Shown in pieces: positions 26,367 through 35,184 of a stretch of DNA of 64,000 bases (within the stretch, counting starts at the first letter, position 1; each line of letters begins with the position of its first letter). The notes below the pieces were generated by a model. That model did no database searches. It was not told the DNA's origin and saw only the letters and a program-made list of their open reading frames with translations. Made by a program: the position numbers and the translations under genes. The stretch spans positions 1,426,001-1,490,000 of the forward strand of contig JAFHKR010000039.1 of NCBI GenBank assembly GCA_017052515.1. Direction: 5' to 3'. This DNA comes from Fictibacillus nanhaiensis. Lineage in GTDB: Bacteria; Bacillota; Bacilli; Bacillales; Fictibacillaceae.

Positions 26367-27383
26367 TTATTGCCCCCCTTCCGCTCGCTCTAGAACCACG
26401 CCGTGAGCAACCGTTGGAATACTCTCTTTTTGTTGAACCATTACCGGATTCAATAATGCGCCCGTTGCGACCATTAAGACTTTCTTCAGGTTGCCTTTTC
26501 GAATCTCGTCTAAGATATATCCGTACGTAACGACTGCCGAACACGCACAGCCACTTCCTCCTGCAAAAACCTGTTGTCCGCTTCGATAGATCATCAATCC
26601 ACAATCTCTATGATTGTCTGACACATCATAACCTTGCTCTTTTAATAACATCTTAACGATCGGTGCACCGACTCCAGATAGATCCCCTGTAGCGATTAAA
26701 TCGTACTCATCAGGCTGAACATCCATCTCTTTAAAATGTGCCGCGATCGTGTCTGCAGCTGCAGGAGCCATCGCTGATCCCATATCAAAAGGATCTTTGA
26801 TTCCTAAGTCCACTACTTTTCCAACAGTTGCCGATGTGATTTTTATATCTGATACCTCTTTGCTCACAAGGGCAGCACCTGCACCTGTTACGGTAAACGT
26901 AGCTGTATCTGGCTTTTGTCCGCCGTATTCAGTAGGATATCTAAACTGCCTTTCAGCTGTAGCATTGTGGGAGCTTACTGCGGCAACAATTCGATTTGCA
27001 TACCCCCCATCCACTAAAGCTGCCCCTAACGCTAAAGACTCCATCGATGTAGAACATGCTCCGAATACACCTAAAAAAGGGATTCCGTTTCCTCTAGCCG
27101 TGTAGTTTGACGAAACAATTTGGTTTAACAAGTCACCTGCCAACAAAAAGTTGATATCTTCTGGCTTCATCTTTACTTTGTGCAAACAAGCATTGATTGC
27201 ATCTTCCATCAACTGGCGTTCAGCAAGTTCCCAATTCTTTTGTCCGCAGTGAAGGTTGTTATATGTTTTATCAAAATATTTGCCTAAAGGTCCTTCGCTT
27301 TCCATCGGACCTACTGCTGTTCCGGCCGCGTTTAAGTAAATGTTATTTGCAAATTTCCATGTTTGTCTTCCTAATAAATTCAT
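26367..27383 (-). CDS. spoVAD: stage V sporulation protein AD (DPA-binding)
   Basis: A 338-residue protein with a thiolase/ketoacyl-synthase-like fold, without working thiolase chemistry; conserved [32 protein letters not shown] (abridged) and [10 protein letters not shown] are visible. In B. subtilis it binds Ca-DPA directly and sits on the outer face of the inner spore membrane. It is located between spoVAC and spoVAEb with very small gaps. Confidence 0.95.
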   Translation of the reverse strand: MNLLGRQTWKFANNIYLNAAGTAVGPMESEGPLGKYFDKTYNNLHCGQKNWELAERQLMEDAINACLHKVKMKPEDINFLLAGDLLNQIVSSNYTARGNGIPFLGVFGACSTSMESLALGAALVDGGYANRIVAAVSSHNATAERQFRYPTEYGGQKPDTATFTVTGAGAALVSKEVSDIKITSATVGKVVDLGIKDPFDMGSAMAPAAADTIAAHFKEMDVQPDEYDLIATGDLSGVGAPIVKMLLKEQGYDVSDNHRDCGLMIYRSGQQVFAGGSGCACSAVVTYGYILDEIRKGNLKKVLMVATGALLNPVMVQQKESIPTVAHGVVLERAEGGQ

Positions 27384-27394
27384 GCCTTCACTCC

Positions 27395-27850
27395 TTATGT
27401 CAAATGCTGAAAGATGTAGCGGATCATACCGAAAATGTAGGCTGAAACCGCTCCGAATACGATAACAGCTCCAGCTAATTTGAAGAGATTTGTAGCGACT
27501 CCTAGTACTAGACCTTCACTTTTATGTTCTAATGCCGCACTGGTAACGGCGTTAGCGAATCCTGTTACTGGAACGACAGAACCTGCACCGGCAAACTGAC
27601 CGATCTTATCGTATACCCCGAGCCCAGTTAAGAGTGCTGCGATTAGAATGAGTGTAGCAACCGTAGGATTTCCCGCAGTTTCTTGCGTAAAATTAAAGTA
27701 AGTCATATAAAACATTTGTATCGCTTGACCGATCGTGCAGATGATTCCACCTACTAAAAAAGCTTTTATACAATTTAAAACATACGGAGGTTTCGGCTGT
27801 ATCGACTTAATTTTTTCGGCATATGCCTGTTGTTCTTCTTTTGTTGCCAT
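27395..27850 (-). CDS. spoVAC: stage V sporulation protein AC (DPA channel)
   Basis: A 151-residue membrane protein with a charged N-terminus (about 1-25) and four or so helices. The FAGAGSVVPVTGFANAV signature is shared with SpoVAEb, indicating an old duplication. SpoVAC acts as a mechanosensitive DPA channel during germination in B. subtilis. Confidence 0.94.
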   Translation of the reverse strand: MATKEEQQAYAEKIKSIQPKPPYVLNCIKAFLVGGIICTIGQAIQMFYMTYFNFTQETAGNPTVATLILIAALLTGLGVYDKIGQFAGAGSVVPVTGFANAVTSAALEHKSEGLVLGVATNLFKLAGAVIVFGAVSAYIFGMIRYIFQHLT

Positions 27851-27865
27851 CGTACAATCACATCC

Positions 27866-28288
27866 TTAATGATTAATGTAGTACATCCAATGAAACAAAG
27901 ATCCTGAGATTTTACCTAGTACAATCGCCATTAATATAATGATAATTTTCTCTCCAAATCCTACTCTTTTCGCAAGAATCGGGAGTACGTTTAATACTTC
28001 TGTTAAAGCTGCAGCTAACATTCCGACAAATATTCCTGTAAACAGACCAATCGGAACAAGAAAGAAGGCTGGAAACCCAATCGAAGCGTTTCTAAGATTC
28101 ATCCAACCACCGATCACAGCTCCTAATATGATGCTCATTTCATATCCTCTAATGTATCGATACGTCTTAGAGAGCTGCATCAGTCTAGGTACAATTCCAA
28201 GAACCGTTATGAGAGCAACAAGTCCAGAGCCTACTGTGATTCCACCGCCAAAACCGATAAAAGCAACGAGCAACACTTTAATTCCCAT
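27866..28288 (-). CDS. spoVAB: stage V sporulation protein AB
   Basis: A 140-residue membrane protein with four predicted helices and the motif FGGGITVGSGLVALITVLGI near its start. Its specific role in DPA transport is unknown. The start is placed at the ATG about 10 codons inside the longest frame (MGIKVLLVAF), which matches the family's N-terminus; its ribosome binding site (AGAAGAAG) is weak. It overlaps the end of spoVAA by about 11 bases. Confidence 0.9.
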   Translation of the reverse strand: MGIKVLLVAFIGFGGGITVGSGLVALITVLGIVPRLMQLSKTYRYIRGYEMSIILGAVIGGWMNLRNASIGFPAFFLVPIGLFTGIFVGMLAAALTEVLNVLPILAKRVGFGEKIIIILMAIVLGKISGSLFHWMYYINH

Positions 28289-28898
28289 TGATCTTCTTCT
28301 CTGTTTCTTTGTTTTCATGAACGATCACATACTGATCGAGGTCTTGCTGATAATTAAACATCTCAACCTCCAACGGGCTCGGTTCTTCGTTAAGTCTTTT
28401 TCGGAAAAGATGGTTAAAGAATAGGATCATGCCAAGACCAAGACCGAACGAATAGGGAATCTGGAGTAATAGAGGCTGCTCTTTATAATGCCCCGTTATC
28501 ATAAAATAGATTTTCTGGTGAACAAGCTGCATGCTAACATCTTCATGAAAATTCATGATCGCAAGAGCCGAGCCTGTAAAAAGCAGAAGCCACACCAAAA
28601 CAAAATACACGGGTGCCAGCTTTTTTTGGTGCATCTGAATCTCCAGAATCGATTGTGCCGGTCCGATGGTTTGGACATCTAAGCCTGGCTTTTTCTTTTG
28701 AATCGTAGCGATCACACGCATGACATCGATCACAATCAAATGCTTATCTTCAGGGGTTACTTCGTGGATGATATATCCTTTGATGGTTTCTTCTAATTCA
28801 TCAGATGCTACGATCTGTGCAACTTCACCAATCGTGACTTTCTGATGCTGAATGACCTGTACACGTTGACGCATACGCAGGTATACCGTTTTATCCAA
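28278..28898 (-). CDS. spoVAA: stage V sporulation protein AA
   Basis: A 206-residue protein with a soluble N-terminal part (about 1-105, TVYLRMRQRVQV, LIVIDVMRVI) and two C-terminal membrane helices. It is the first gene of spoVAA-AB-AC-AD-AEb-AEa-AF. TTG start 9 bases after AGAGGTG; the protein start MDKTVYLRMRQ fits the family. Forespore expression is expected from the sigma-G promoter just upstream. Confidence 0.92.
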   Translation of the reverse strand: MDKTVYLRMRQRVQVIQHQKVTIGEVAQIVASDELEETIKGYIIHEVTPEDKHLIVIDVMRVIATIQKKKPGLDVQTIGPAQSILEIQMHQKKLAPVYFVLVWLLLFTGSALAIMNFHEDVSMQLVHQKIYFMITGHYKEQPLLLQIPYSFGLGLGMILFFNHLFRKRLNEEPSPLEVEMFNYQQDLDQYVIVHENKETEKKINGN

Positions 28899-28933
28899 TT
28901 TTCACTTCACCTCTTTCTAAGCGCATTTGTGTT

Positions 28934-28963
28934 TAGTATGCGATTATGGAATTCTTATCATGC
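28934..28963 (-). promoter_or_regulatory. sigma-G promoter of the spoVA operon
   Basis: On the minus strand GCATGA (28958-28963), 17 bases, then CATACTA (28934-28940), which is a perfect sigma-G -10. It lies about 36 bases before the spoVAA start, matching the known sigma-G control of spoVA in B. subtilis. Confidence 0.8.
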
Positions 28964-29030
28964 TTCACATATAACAGCATCCAAAAACTACCACTAAAAC
29001 GTTTTGGGGTTCATTGATGTATTTGAAAGT

Positions 29031-29159
29031 GGTTTATTTCCGTTTCAGGTGCTCCCTTTCCGCGGGGCGACCGGTGAGCCACTTGCCGCTTTGCGCCTCT
29101 AAGTGTCTCACCTGACCGCTCGTCCCGCAGGAGTCTCGCACCCTACACTACAATCAACC
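29031..29159. repeat. dispersed long-hairpin repeat, copy B
   Basis: About 129 bases from GGTTTATTTCCGTTTCAGG to CAATCAACC. It contains the arms CGCGGGGCGACCGGTGAGCC and CTGACCGCTCGTCCCGC and a GCCGC-like centre. It is nearly the reverse complement of copy D (62754-62881) and lies in the sigF-spoVA gap. Confidence 0.88.
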
Positions 29160-29645
29160 GAATCAACGAAGTTTAGGTAACACTAAGGATGTTGGAACTT
29201 TAGTTTGAAAGTCATAACTTAAGTACAAAAGACTCTTGGTGAAATTTGCGTAAACAAAAGGCTTTTAAAACAATTTGCTTTTAGAATTTTTCTTTTTCAC
29301 TTCCTTTACAAGTTGATTGGATGTTTTCTGCAAGGCAAGTGTGACGAGGATGCTCCTCACTTCGGAAGGATTACCTTTTTAGAGTGAGGAACAAGAATAA
29401 TTGAAGCGGACAAGACAGTCAAAAAAGTAAAAGTGGCTCCATAAGAACCGACATGCAAAATTGGCCGGGAATATGAATGCGCAGTTTGCCTTCTTAACTG
29501 TTCACCTTTAATCACGAAAGAGCTAAGACTGGTGGAGACTGTTAGGACGGATAGCGGTTTGAACGAAGCCTCTTGATGTAACGCCGGAATAAAATGCTTA
29601 TTCTAAGCGTTTTGTTTTTAGATGCTTTTTTCTACTTCATTGAAA
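29160..29645. other. non-coding spacer between two inverted repeat copies
   Basis: About 490 bases with no gene I can support on either strand. A GTTGATTGGA at about 29312 resembles the left end of the dispersed repeat, followed by a small self-complementary piece (GAGGATGCTCCTC), so a decayed copy is possible. No promoter, terminator or known RNA motif was recognised. Confidence 0.5.
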
Positions 29646-29773
29646 GCTGATTGGAGCGGAAGGTTGCCGACTCCTATGGGACGAGCGGTCAGGTGAGACT
29701 CCTAAGGGCGCAAAGCGGCAGGAGGCTCACCGTTCGCCCCATGGAAAGCGTGCAACCTGGAGCGGAGATCAAC
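29646..29773. repeat. dispersed long-hairpin repeat, copy C
   Basis: About 128 bases from GCTGATTGGAGCGGAAGG to GAGATCAAC, in the same orientation as copy D and inverted relative to copy B. Shared blocks are GGGACGAGCGGTCAGGTGAG and GGAGGCTCACCGTTCGCCCC. It ends 26 bases before the sigF terminator. Confidence 0.88.
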
Positions 29774-29798
29774 TCTCTTACAAGTTCTTGAAAAAAGC

Positions 29799-29838
29799 AA
29801 AAAACCAGATAGGACGTTTAAGTCTCCATCTGGTTTTT
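29799..29838 (-). terminator. terminator overlapping the end of sigF
   Basis: AAAAACCAGAT (29828-29838 complement) pairs with ATCTGGTTTTT (29800-29810 complement). The sigF stop codon lies inside the loop. Confidence 0.85.
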
Positions 29839-30576
29839 CATAAACAATAATATTTTCTTTTCGAGTCGGGATACCTGTACTTGAGAAATAGCCAGCCGGT
29901 CGGCAACTTCGGATTGCGTTTGATCTTTAAAATACCTTAAATACACGATCAACCGCTCTCTCTCGTCAAGCTTATCCATAATATCTTTTAATGCGATCTT
30001 ATCAAACCACTTGTTTTCTGAGTGATCGGAGATTTGGTCGAGCAGCGTAATGGGATCACCATCGTTCTCATAAACAGTTTCATGAATCGACTGTGGTGCT
30101 CGTACGGCATCCTGCGCCATAATCACATCTTCCACCGCAATTTCTAGAAATTCTGCTACTTCCGAAATAGTTGGTGTTCTTCCAAGCTTTTTAGATAGTT
30201 CATCCTTTGCTTTACGCACTTTGTTACCAGTCTCTTTTAATGATCTGCTGACTTTCACTGTTCCATCATCTCTGATGAAGCGCTGTATCTCACCGATGAT
30301 CATGGGCACTGCATAGGTGGAGAACCTCACATCATAAGAAAGATCAAATTTATCAACAGATTTTAATAGCCCGATAGAGCCGATTTGAAAGAGGTCGTCT
30401 GCCTCATAACCTCTGTTTAAAAAGCGCTGAACCACAGACCAGACAAGCCGCATGTTCTTTTCAACAATCGTATCACGTGCTGACTGATCTCCATCCTGAC
30501 TCTGTTTGATCAATAACTTAATCTCTTCATCCTTAAGAAACGGTTCACTTTTGCTGCCTTTCACCTCGACATCCAT
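29818..30576 (-). CDS. sigF: RNA polymerase sporulation sigma factor sigma-F
   Basis: A 252-residue sigma-70-type factor. Region 2 (DLFQIGSIGLLKSVDKFDL), region 3 and region 4 with a helix-turn-helix (QSEVADRLAISQVQVSRLEKK) are visible. It is the first forespore-specific sigma factor and is held inactive by SpoIIAB. The ATG at 30576 (MDVEVKGSK) is used since GGGAG lies 7 bases upstream; an ATG two codons earlier is too close to it. It is the last gene of dacF-spoIIAA-spoIIAB-sigF. Confidence 0.96.
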   Translation of the reverse strand: MDVEVKGSKSEPFLKDEEIKLLIKQSQDGDQSARDTIVEKNMRLVWSVVQRFLNRGYEADDLFQIGSIGLLKSVDKFDLSYDVRFSTYAVPMIIGEIQRFIRDDGTVKVSRSLKETGNKVRKAKDELSKKLGRTPTISEVAEFLEIAVEDVIMAQDAVRAPQSIHETVYENDGDPITLLDQISDHSENKWFDKIALKDIMDKLDERERLIVYLRYFKDQTQSEVADRLAISQVQVSRLEKKILLFMKNQMET

Positions 30577-30588
30577 AGACATACTCCC

Positions 30589-31029
30589 TTAATTACACAT
30601 AGCTTTATTTTTGGTTAAGTATTTTGTCAAATGAATCGTTGTTCCGTAAGACGGTTCTGAGATGACTTCTACACTGTCCATAAAATTCTCCATGATCGTA
30701 AAACCCATACCTGAGCGCTCTAACTCGGGCTTAGACGTATAAAGGGGCTGTCTTGCTTGATCAAGATCACGAATCCCTAATCCTTCGTCTCGAATCGTAA
30801 GGTGGATCGTATCTTCTTCAATGGCGGCTTCAATATAAACCATGCCTGTAGCTTTGTTCTCGTATCCGTGAATGATCGCATTTGTCACCGCTTCAGATAC
30901 AACTGTTTTGATCTCTGTTAGTTCATCGACAGTAGGATCGATCTGTGCGATAAATGCTGCAACCGTTACACGAGCGAAGGACTCATTCTGACTTAACGCT
31001 GAAAACTGAATCTTCATCTCATTTCTCAT
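30589..31029 (-). CDS. spoIIAB: anti-sigma-F factor / serine kinase SpoIIAB
   Basis: A 146-residue GHKL-type ATPase-kinase. N box ([14 protein letters not shown]), G1 (DEGLGI) and G2 ([11 protein letters not shown]) motifs are present. It binds and blocks sigma-F and phosphorylates SpoIIAA on serine. The ATG at 31029 (MRNEMKIQF) is one base past the spoIIAA stop, with GGGGGTGG upstream; the 43 codons of in-frame extension are rejected. Confidence 0.96.
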   Translation of the reverse strand: MRNEMKIQFSALSQNESFARVTVAAFIAQIDPTVDELTEIKTVVSEAVTNAIIHGYENKATGMVYIEAAIEEDTIHLTIRDEGLGIRDLDQARQPLYTSKPELERSGMGFTIMENFMDSVEVISEPSYGTTIHLTKYLTKNKAMCN

Positions 31030-31030
31030 T

Positions 31031-31381
31031 TTAAGCCACCCCCAAAGCCTGAAGGGCAAGCTCTTCATCTTCTTCAAGCTTGATAATCTTAAATAGTCCT
31101 GACATCTCAAAAAGACGTTTAACTGCTGGAGATATGGCGCATACCACCATCTCACCATTCTGGCTCTTGATCTGTTTATAGCGCCCTAAAATAACGCCTA
31201 ACCCTGAACTATCCATGAAACTCAAACCTTCTAAATTTAAAACAATATGGTTTACCGTATGCTTCCTCAAATATTCTTCAACTTGTGAACGAAGCATGTC
31301 TGCAGTATGGTGATCAAGTTCTCCGTCTAAGCGGATGCATAATACGGTGTGTTTAAGTTCCAAATTGACAGCTAATCCCAC
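31031..31381 (-). CDS. spoIIAA: anti-sigma-F factor antagonist SpoIIAA
   Basis: A 116-residue STAS-domain protein. The phosphorylated serine is S58 in [18 protein letters not shown] (abridged). Unphosphorylated SpoIIAA pulls SpoIIAB off sigma-F. The GTG at 31381 is preferred to a longer frame: GGAGAGG precedes it and the length equals the B. subtilis protein. The rejected upstream 34 codons hold the sigma-H promoter candidate. Confidence 0.95.
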   Translation of the reverse strand: MGLAVNLELKHTVLCIRLDGELDHHTADMLRSQVEEYLRKHTVNHIVLNLEGLSFMDSSGLGVILGRYKQIKSQNGEMVVCAISPAVKRLFEMSGLFKIIKLEEDEELALQALGVA

Positions 31382-31412
31382 GCTATCCTCTCCTTCTTTT
31401 TTGGATAACGTG

Positions 31413-31440
31413 AATTTTCTATACAAAGAGACGAATTCCT
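31413..31440 (-). promoter_or_regulatory. candidate sigma-H promoter of spoIIAA-spoIIAB-sigF
   Basis: On the minus strand AGGAATT (31434-31440) and, 14 bases later, GAAAATT (31413-31419). This fits the sigma-H pattern AGGAwwT with GAAT one base off, and lies about 30 bases before the spoIIAA GTG, between dacF and spoIIAA, where B. subtilis has its sigma-H promoter. Confidence 0.65.
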
Positions 31441-31496
31441 TCACTCTTGACAAAACTAGTGGGAATTCGCCTATAACTGTCAAGAAATCTTGTAAG

Positions 31497-32669
31497 TTAT
31501 GAGGATTTTGACATTTGTCCTGCTGTTCGTTTAAAAAGTTTCCACCAAGATGCTTTTTTCACAGTCTCTGATGCCAAAACTGGACTCTCTGTAATCAGCT
31601 TGTTCCCGTTATAAATTTTTAAAGAACCAATCTGCTGTCCTTTTTTGACGGGTAGTTTCAAATCTTTCTCCACGTTTACTTCTGTTTTTACTTTTTTTGC
31701 TGTCTCCCCTTTTTTCAGTAAAAGAGAAATATGCTCAGAAGTAACGACAGGAAGCTTAGATTTTTCTGCTTTTTGCACTTTAACTTCTTTTACTATCTCG
31801 TGTCTGGCATAGAGTTTTTTCGTTGAAAACTGCGTAAAGGCATAGTCAAGCATGGAAGTGACTTGTGCGTTTCGGTCTTTAGGAGAAGGTGCTCCCATCA
31901 CGACTGCGATTACTCTCATCCCGTTCTTGTTCGCTGTAGCTGTCAAACAATATTTTGCTTCATTTGTAAAACCTGTTTTCAATCCATCAACACCAGGATA
32001 AAATTTAACAAGTCTGTTTGTATTAACAAGCCAAAATTTCTTTTCTGTTTCTTCTCTTAAATAATCTTCATAAAGTCCTGTAAATTTTGTAACTTCTTCA
32101 TGCTTAAGAAGCTCTTTTCCCATGATCGCCATATCATGAGCAGACGAATAATGACCTGCTGCAGGAAGCCCTGTAGGATTTTTAAAGAACGTATCGTTTA
32201 AACCGAGTTCTTTCGCTTTATCGTTCATACGATTTACGAAAGAATCAACAGAACCAGCAATATGTTCAGCCATAGCGACAGAAGCATCATTTGCGCTTCC
32301 AATAGCTATACCTTTTACCATGTCTTCTACGCGCATCTCTTCACCAGGTTCAAGGAAGATTTGAGATCCGCCCATACTTGCCGCATATTCACTTACACGA
32401 ATCTTATCGTTCCAGCTGATCTTACCTTTATCGATAGCTTCCATGATCAATATCATCGTCATAATTTTTGTCATGCTCGCTGGTGGTAGTTTCTCATGGC
32501 TATTCTTATCGAACAGCACGCTTCCACTATCTTGTTCCATTAAAATGGCTGAGTGACTCTGTTCTGCAAGCTTTATCTTTTCTTTTGGTTTTTCTGCTGC
32601 ATCTGCCTTTGGAATTGCAAAAGAAGCCAGCAAACAAATACTTAGTAGACCTGAAATAACGCCTTTCAT
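31497..32669 (-). CDS. dacF: D-alanyl-D-alanine carboxypeptidase DacF
   Basis: A 390-residue low-molecular-weight PBP with a signal peptide (cleavage near ADAAE, about residue 25). Motifs are SMTK in [12 protein letters not shown] in GSANDASVA and KTG in DGLKTGFT, and a C-terminal beta domain follows. It acts in cortex peptidoglycan modification from the forespore side. The ATG at 32669 follows GGAGGGAACTGT; the extra six codons in frame are rejected. It is a paralogue of the dacB in this window. Its position before spoIIAA is as in B. subtilis. Confidence 0.94.
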   Translation of the reverse strand: MKGVISGLLSICLLASFAIPKADAAEKPKEKIKLAEQSHSAILMEQDSGSVLFDKNSHEKLPPASMTKIMTMILIMEAIDKGKISWNDKIRVSEYAASMGGSQIFLEPGEEMRVEDMVKGIAIGSANDASVAMAEHIAGSVDSFVNRMNDKAKELGLNDTFFKNPTGLPAAGHYSSAHDMAIMGKELLKHEEVTKFTGLYEDYLREETEKKFWLVNTNRLVKFYPGVDGLKTGFTNEAKYCLTATANKNGMRVIAVVMGAPSPKDRNAQVTSMLDYAFTQFSTKKLYARHEIVKEVKVQKAEKSKLPVVTSEHISLLLKKGETAKKVKTEVNVEKDLKLPVKKGQQIGSLKIYNGNKLITESPVLASETVKKASWWKLFKRTAGQMSKSS

Positions 32670-32694
32670 ACAGTTCCCTCCATTCATATAGTCT

Positions 32695-32724
32695 TATTTT
32701 TTCCATAATTTTTCACTTTATACC
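32695..32724 (-). promoter_or_regulatory. candidate sigma-F (or sigma-G) promoter of dacF
   Basis: On the minus strand GGTATA (32719-32724), 14 bases, then GGAAAAAATA (32695-32704), matching the sigma-F pattern GywTA / GGnnAnAnTA. It lies about 26 bases before the dacF ATG. Confidence 0.55.
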
Positions 32725-32838
32725 GGATCTTCCACCTAAATCATTTAGAAAAATTCTTACTATATCCCATTTTCCGTTTGGAATTTTATAGTTGCAAATT
32801 GCACAGAAATCTTAACATGTAGACTTCATTCAATAAAT

Positions 32839-32867
32839 TTGATAATTTTATTATAAATATGGATATA
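32839..32867 (+). promoter_or_regulatory. candidate sigma-A promoter of the alpha/beta hydrolase
   Basis: TTGATA (32839-32844), a 17-base spacer and GATATA (32862-32867), 42 bases before the ATG, in a very AT-rich stretch that gives many chance matches. Confidence 0.35.
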
Positions 32868-32909
32868 TATGTTAACTGACTTTTAAAAGCAACAGGGGGA
32901 TGTACGGTA

Positions 32910-33725
32910 ATGCCTACTTTAGAAATGGATAATGTCGTGCTAAATTATGAGGTAAGAGGTAGTGGTAAACCCATCGTGTTCTTACATGGGTTAGGAGCAA
33001 GCTGGAAGATGTGGGAGCCTCAAATCGAAGCTTTTTCTAAAAAGTATCAGATGATTATGGTTGATTTAAGAGGTCATGGAGGATCGACTAAATCGTTTCC
33101 TAATCATCAATTTTCTGCAAAAGTTATGGCAGAAGATATTAAACAATTCTTAGATAAGATGAATATAGAAAAAACGTATATGGTCGGATTATCTTACGGT
33201 TCTGTTGTCGCGCAATTATTTGCTTGCAAGTATTCAATATACCTTGAAAAATTAATCTTATCTAATGGGTATAGTGAAATTCCTACCAAAGTCTCTGGTT
33301 GGGTTTTGAGCCTATCCAATTTTATATTTAAAAGGCTGTCTTATAAAACAATTATCAACCTTCTTTTAAAGACATATAAAAAGGATGAGTATACCAAGAA
33401 GGTCTTACGGGATTCTTTTACATTCGACAAGGACATGTTTATTTTTGCGAAAAGTTCTGATTTCCCAACCCATACCGATAAGCTACATGGTATAAGCGTA
33501 CCTACATTAGTGATGGGAGGCGATAAAAAAGTCATGGGAGTAGACGAACGTAAAGCTTCAGAAATTCTTTTCAATCATATTCCTTTCTCAACTCTAGCTC
33601 TATTTAAAAATGCATTTGATCCTCTTAGCACAATGAAAGTACACGAATTTAATGAAATGATCCAATATTTTTTAGAAGATAAAAATTTCAGAGATTATGA
33701 TGATATTTTGATCTACACAAAGTAA
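32910..33725 (+). CDS. alpha/beta-fold hydrolase, catalytic His apparently missing
   Basis: A 271-residue cytoplasmic alpha/beta hydrolase. Oxyanion motif HGLGASWKMW (about 26-35), DLRGHGGS (about 52-59) and nucleophile elbow GLSYGS (Ser about 98) are intact, and a candidate acid lies in MGGDKKVMG. At the usual C-terminal GH motif the sequence reads FKNAFDPLST, so the expected catalytic His is not there. This could mean an altered or inactive enzyme, or that the nearby MKVHEF His serves. ATG start after GGGGGATG. It is alone between dacF and pdp on the opposite strand and is more AT-rich than its neighbours, which suggests later acquisition. Confidence 0.8.
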   Translation: MPTLEMDNVVLNYEVRGSGKPIVFLHGLGASWKMWEPQIEAFSKKYQMIMVDLRGHGGSTKSFPNHQFSAKVMAEDIKQFLDKMNIEKTYMVGLSYGSVVAQLFACKYSIYLEKLILSNGYSEIPTKVSGWVLSLSNFIFKRLSYKTIINLLLKTYKKDEYTKKVLRDSFTFDKDMFIFAKSSDFPTHTDKLHGISVPTLVMGGDKKVMGVDERKASEILFNHIPFSTLALFKNAFDPLSTMKVHEFNEMIQYFLEDKNFRDYDDILIYTK

Positions 33726-33744
33726 TATTACACACAGCATCAAA

Positions 33745-33786
33745 CGAAAAAAGATGCCTCAAAAAAATTTGAGGCATCTTTCGTTA
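33745..33786. terminator. bidirectional terminator between the hydrolase and pdp
   Basis: AAAGATGCCTC (33750-33760) pairs with GAGGCATCTTT (33771-33781), flanked by A and T runs. Confidence 0.92.
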
Positions 33787-33788
33787 TA

Positions 33789-35093
33789 TTATTTTTTAAT
33801 TTCTTTGTATACAAGCGGTGGAGCTTCTACAGCTTCTTTTGAGATTGTATAAGCATCACGGATCTTCTTCTTTACATCTTCTACATTCTCTGTGTTGCTG
33901 TAGATCGTAACGAGTGAATCACCTTTTGAAACTTGATCTCCAACTTTTTTGTTTAGCATCAAACCAACAGCTAGATCGATTTCAGATTCTTTTGTTGCGC
34001 GTCCTGCACCTAAGATCATTGCTGCAGTACCAATCTCATCTGCAACAATTTCAGAAACAAATCCATCTTCGTTTGCAGTTAATTCAAAAGTATGTGCAGC
34101 TTGTGGCATTCTTTCAGGATGATCTACTACTGATTCATCTCCACCTTGTGCTTTTAAGAATACTTTTAACGTTTCAAGCGCTTTTCCAGAAACGATTACT
34201 TCTTTTAACATCTCACGTGCTTGTTCTAAAGAATCTGCTTTTTTCGCCAGATATACCATGTGAGAACCTAATGTTAAGCAAAGTTCTTCAAGATCTTTCG
34301 GTCCCTTGCCACTCAGTGTATCGATCGCTTCTTTGATCTCTAAAGCATTTCCGATCGCTAGTCCTAGAGGTTGGCTCATATCAGAGATAACAGCCATCGT
34401 GTTACGCCCTACTGCATTTCCAATCTTAACCATCGCGTTAGCTAGTTCTTCTGCTTCTTCTGGTGTTTTCATGAATGCTCCTGCACCTGTTTTAACATCA
34501 AGTACGATTGCATCTGCGCCAGCTGCGATCTTTTTACTCATGATCGAGCTCGCGATCAACGGGATAGAGTTAACCGTTGCCGTTACGTCACGAAGACCAT
34601 ATAACTTTTTATCAGCAGGTGTAAGGTTTCCGCTTTGTCCGATAACAGCTAGTTTATTTTTATTAACAAGGTCAATGAATTCTTGGTTATCGATCTCAAC
34701 ATGGAATCCAGGAACAGCTTCCAATTTATCGATCGTTCCACCTGTGTGGCCAAGTCCTCTACCGGACATCTTTGCTACAGGCACACCAAGAGCAGCAACT
34801 AGAGGAGCTAGTACAAGTGTCGTAGTATCACCAACACCGCCTGTTGAGTGCTTGTCTACTTTAATTCCTTCGATCGCAGAAAGATCAATCTGATCACCTG
34901 ACTCAACCATCGCCATTGTTAAATGAGCACGTTCTTCAGTAGTCATATCTTTAAAGTATACAGCCATGGCAAATGCAGACATCTGATAGTCAGGAATATC
35001 ACCGTTTGTATAGTTTTGAATAATAAAATCGATCTCAGCTTTTGTTAGTTCTTTTCCATCACGCTTTTTTTGAATCAAATCAACCATTCTCAT
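33789..35093 (-). CDS. pdp: pyrimidine-nucleoside phosphorylase
   Basis: Splits uridine, thymidine and deoxyuridine with phosphate to base and (deoxy)ribose-1-phosphate. The 434 residues match family II nucleoside phosphorylases end to end: [37 protein letters not shown] and the phosphate/pyrimidine site [10 protein letters not shown] are intact, with a C-terminal alpha/beta domain. Its ATG follows AAGTGGTG. It is third in deoB-punA-pdp. Confidence 0.95.
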   Translation of the reverse strand: MRMVDLIQKKRDGKELTKAEIDFIIQNYTNGDIPDYQMSAFAMAVYFKDMTTEERAHLTMAMVESGDQIDLSAIEGIKVDKHSTGGVGDTTTLVLAPLVAALGVPVAKMSGRGLGHTGGTIDKLEAVPGFHVEIDNQEFIDLVNKNKLAVIGQSGNLTPADKKLYGLRDVTATVNSIPLIASSIMSKKIAAGADAIVLDVKTGAGAFMKTPEEAEELANAMVKIGNAVGRNTMAVISDMSQPLGLAIGNALEIKEAIDTLSGKGPKDLEELCLTLGSHMVYLAKKADSLEQAREMLKEVIVSGKALETLKVFLKAQGGDESVVDHPERMPQAAHTFELTANEDGFVSEIVADEIGTAAMILGAGRATKESEIDLAVGLMLNKKVGDQVSKGDSLVTIYSNTENVEDVKKKIRDAYTISKEAVEAPPLVYKEIKK

Positions 35094-35184
35094 GTTAATA
35101 GCACCACTTTCTTATTACTTTACATATGAAGATATTTTTTAAAAAGTTAATTAAAATACTTTGGAATCTATACTACGCAAATTG

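Noticed and set aside
26367..27383. spoVAD as a lipid-metabolism thiolase
   Set aside because: The thiolase-like fold is real but the gene lies within the spoVA operon and has the SpoVAD sequence pattern.
31382..31483. Longer SpoIIAA start 34 codons upstream
   Set aside because: It would include the sigma-H promoter candidate, and the GTG at 31381 gives the normal family length.
33914..34893. Two long plus-strand frames (140 and 195 codons) opposite pdp
   Set aside because: They are antisense shadows of the highly conserved pdp gene with no promoter or ribosome binding site.
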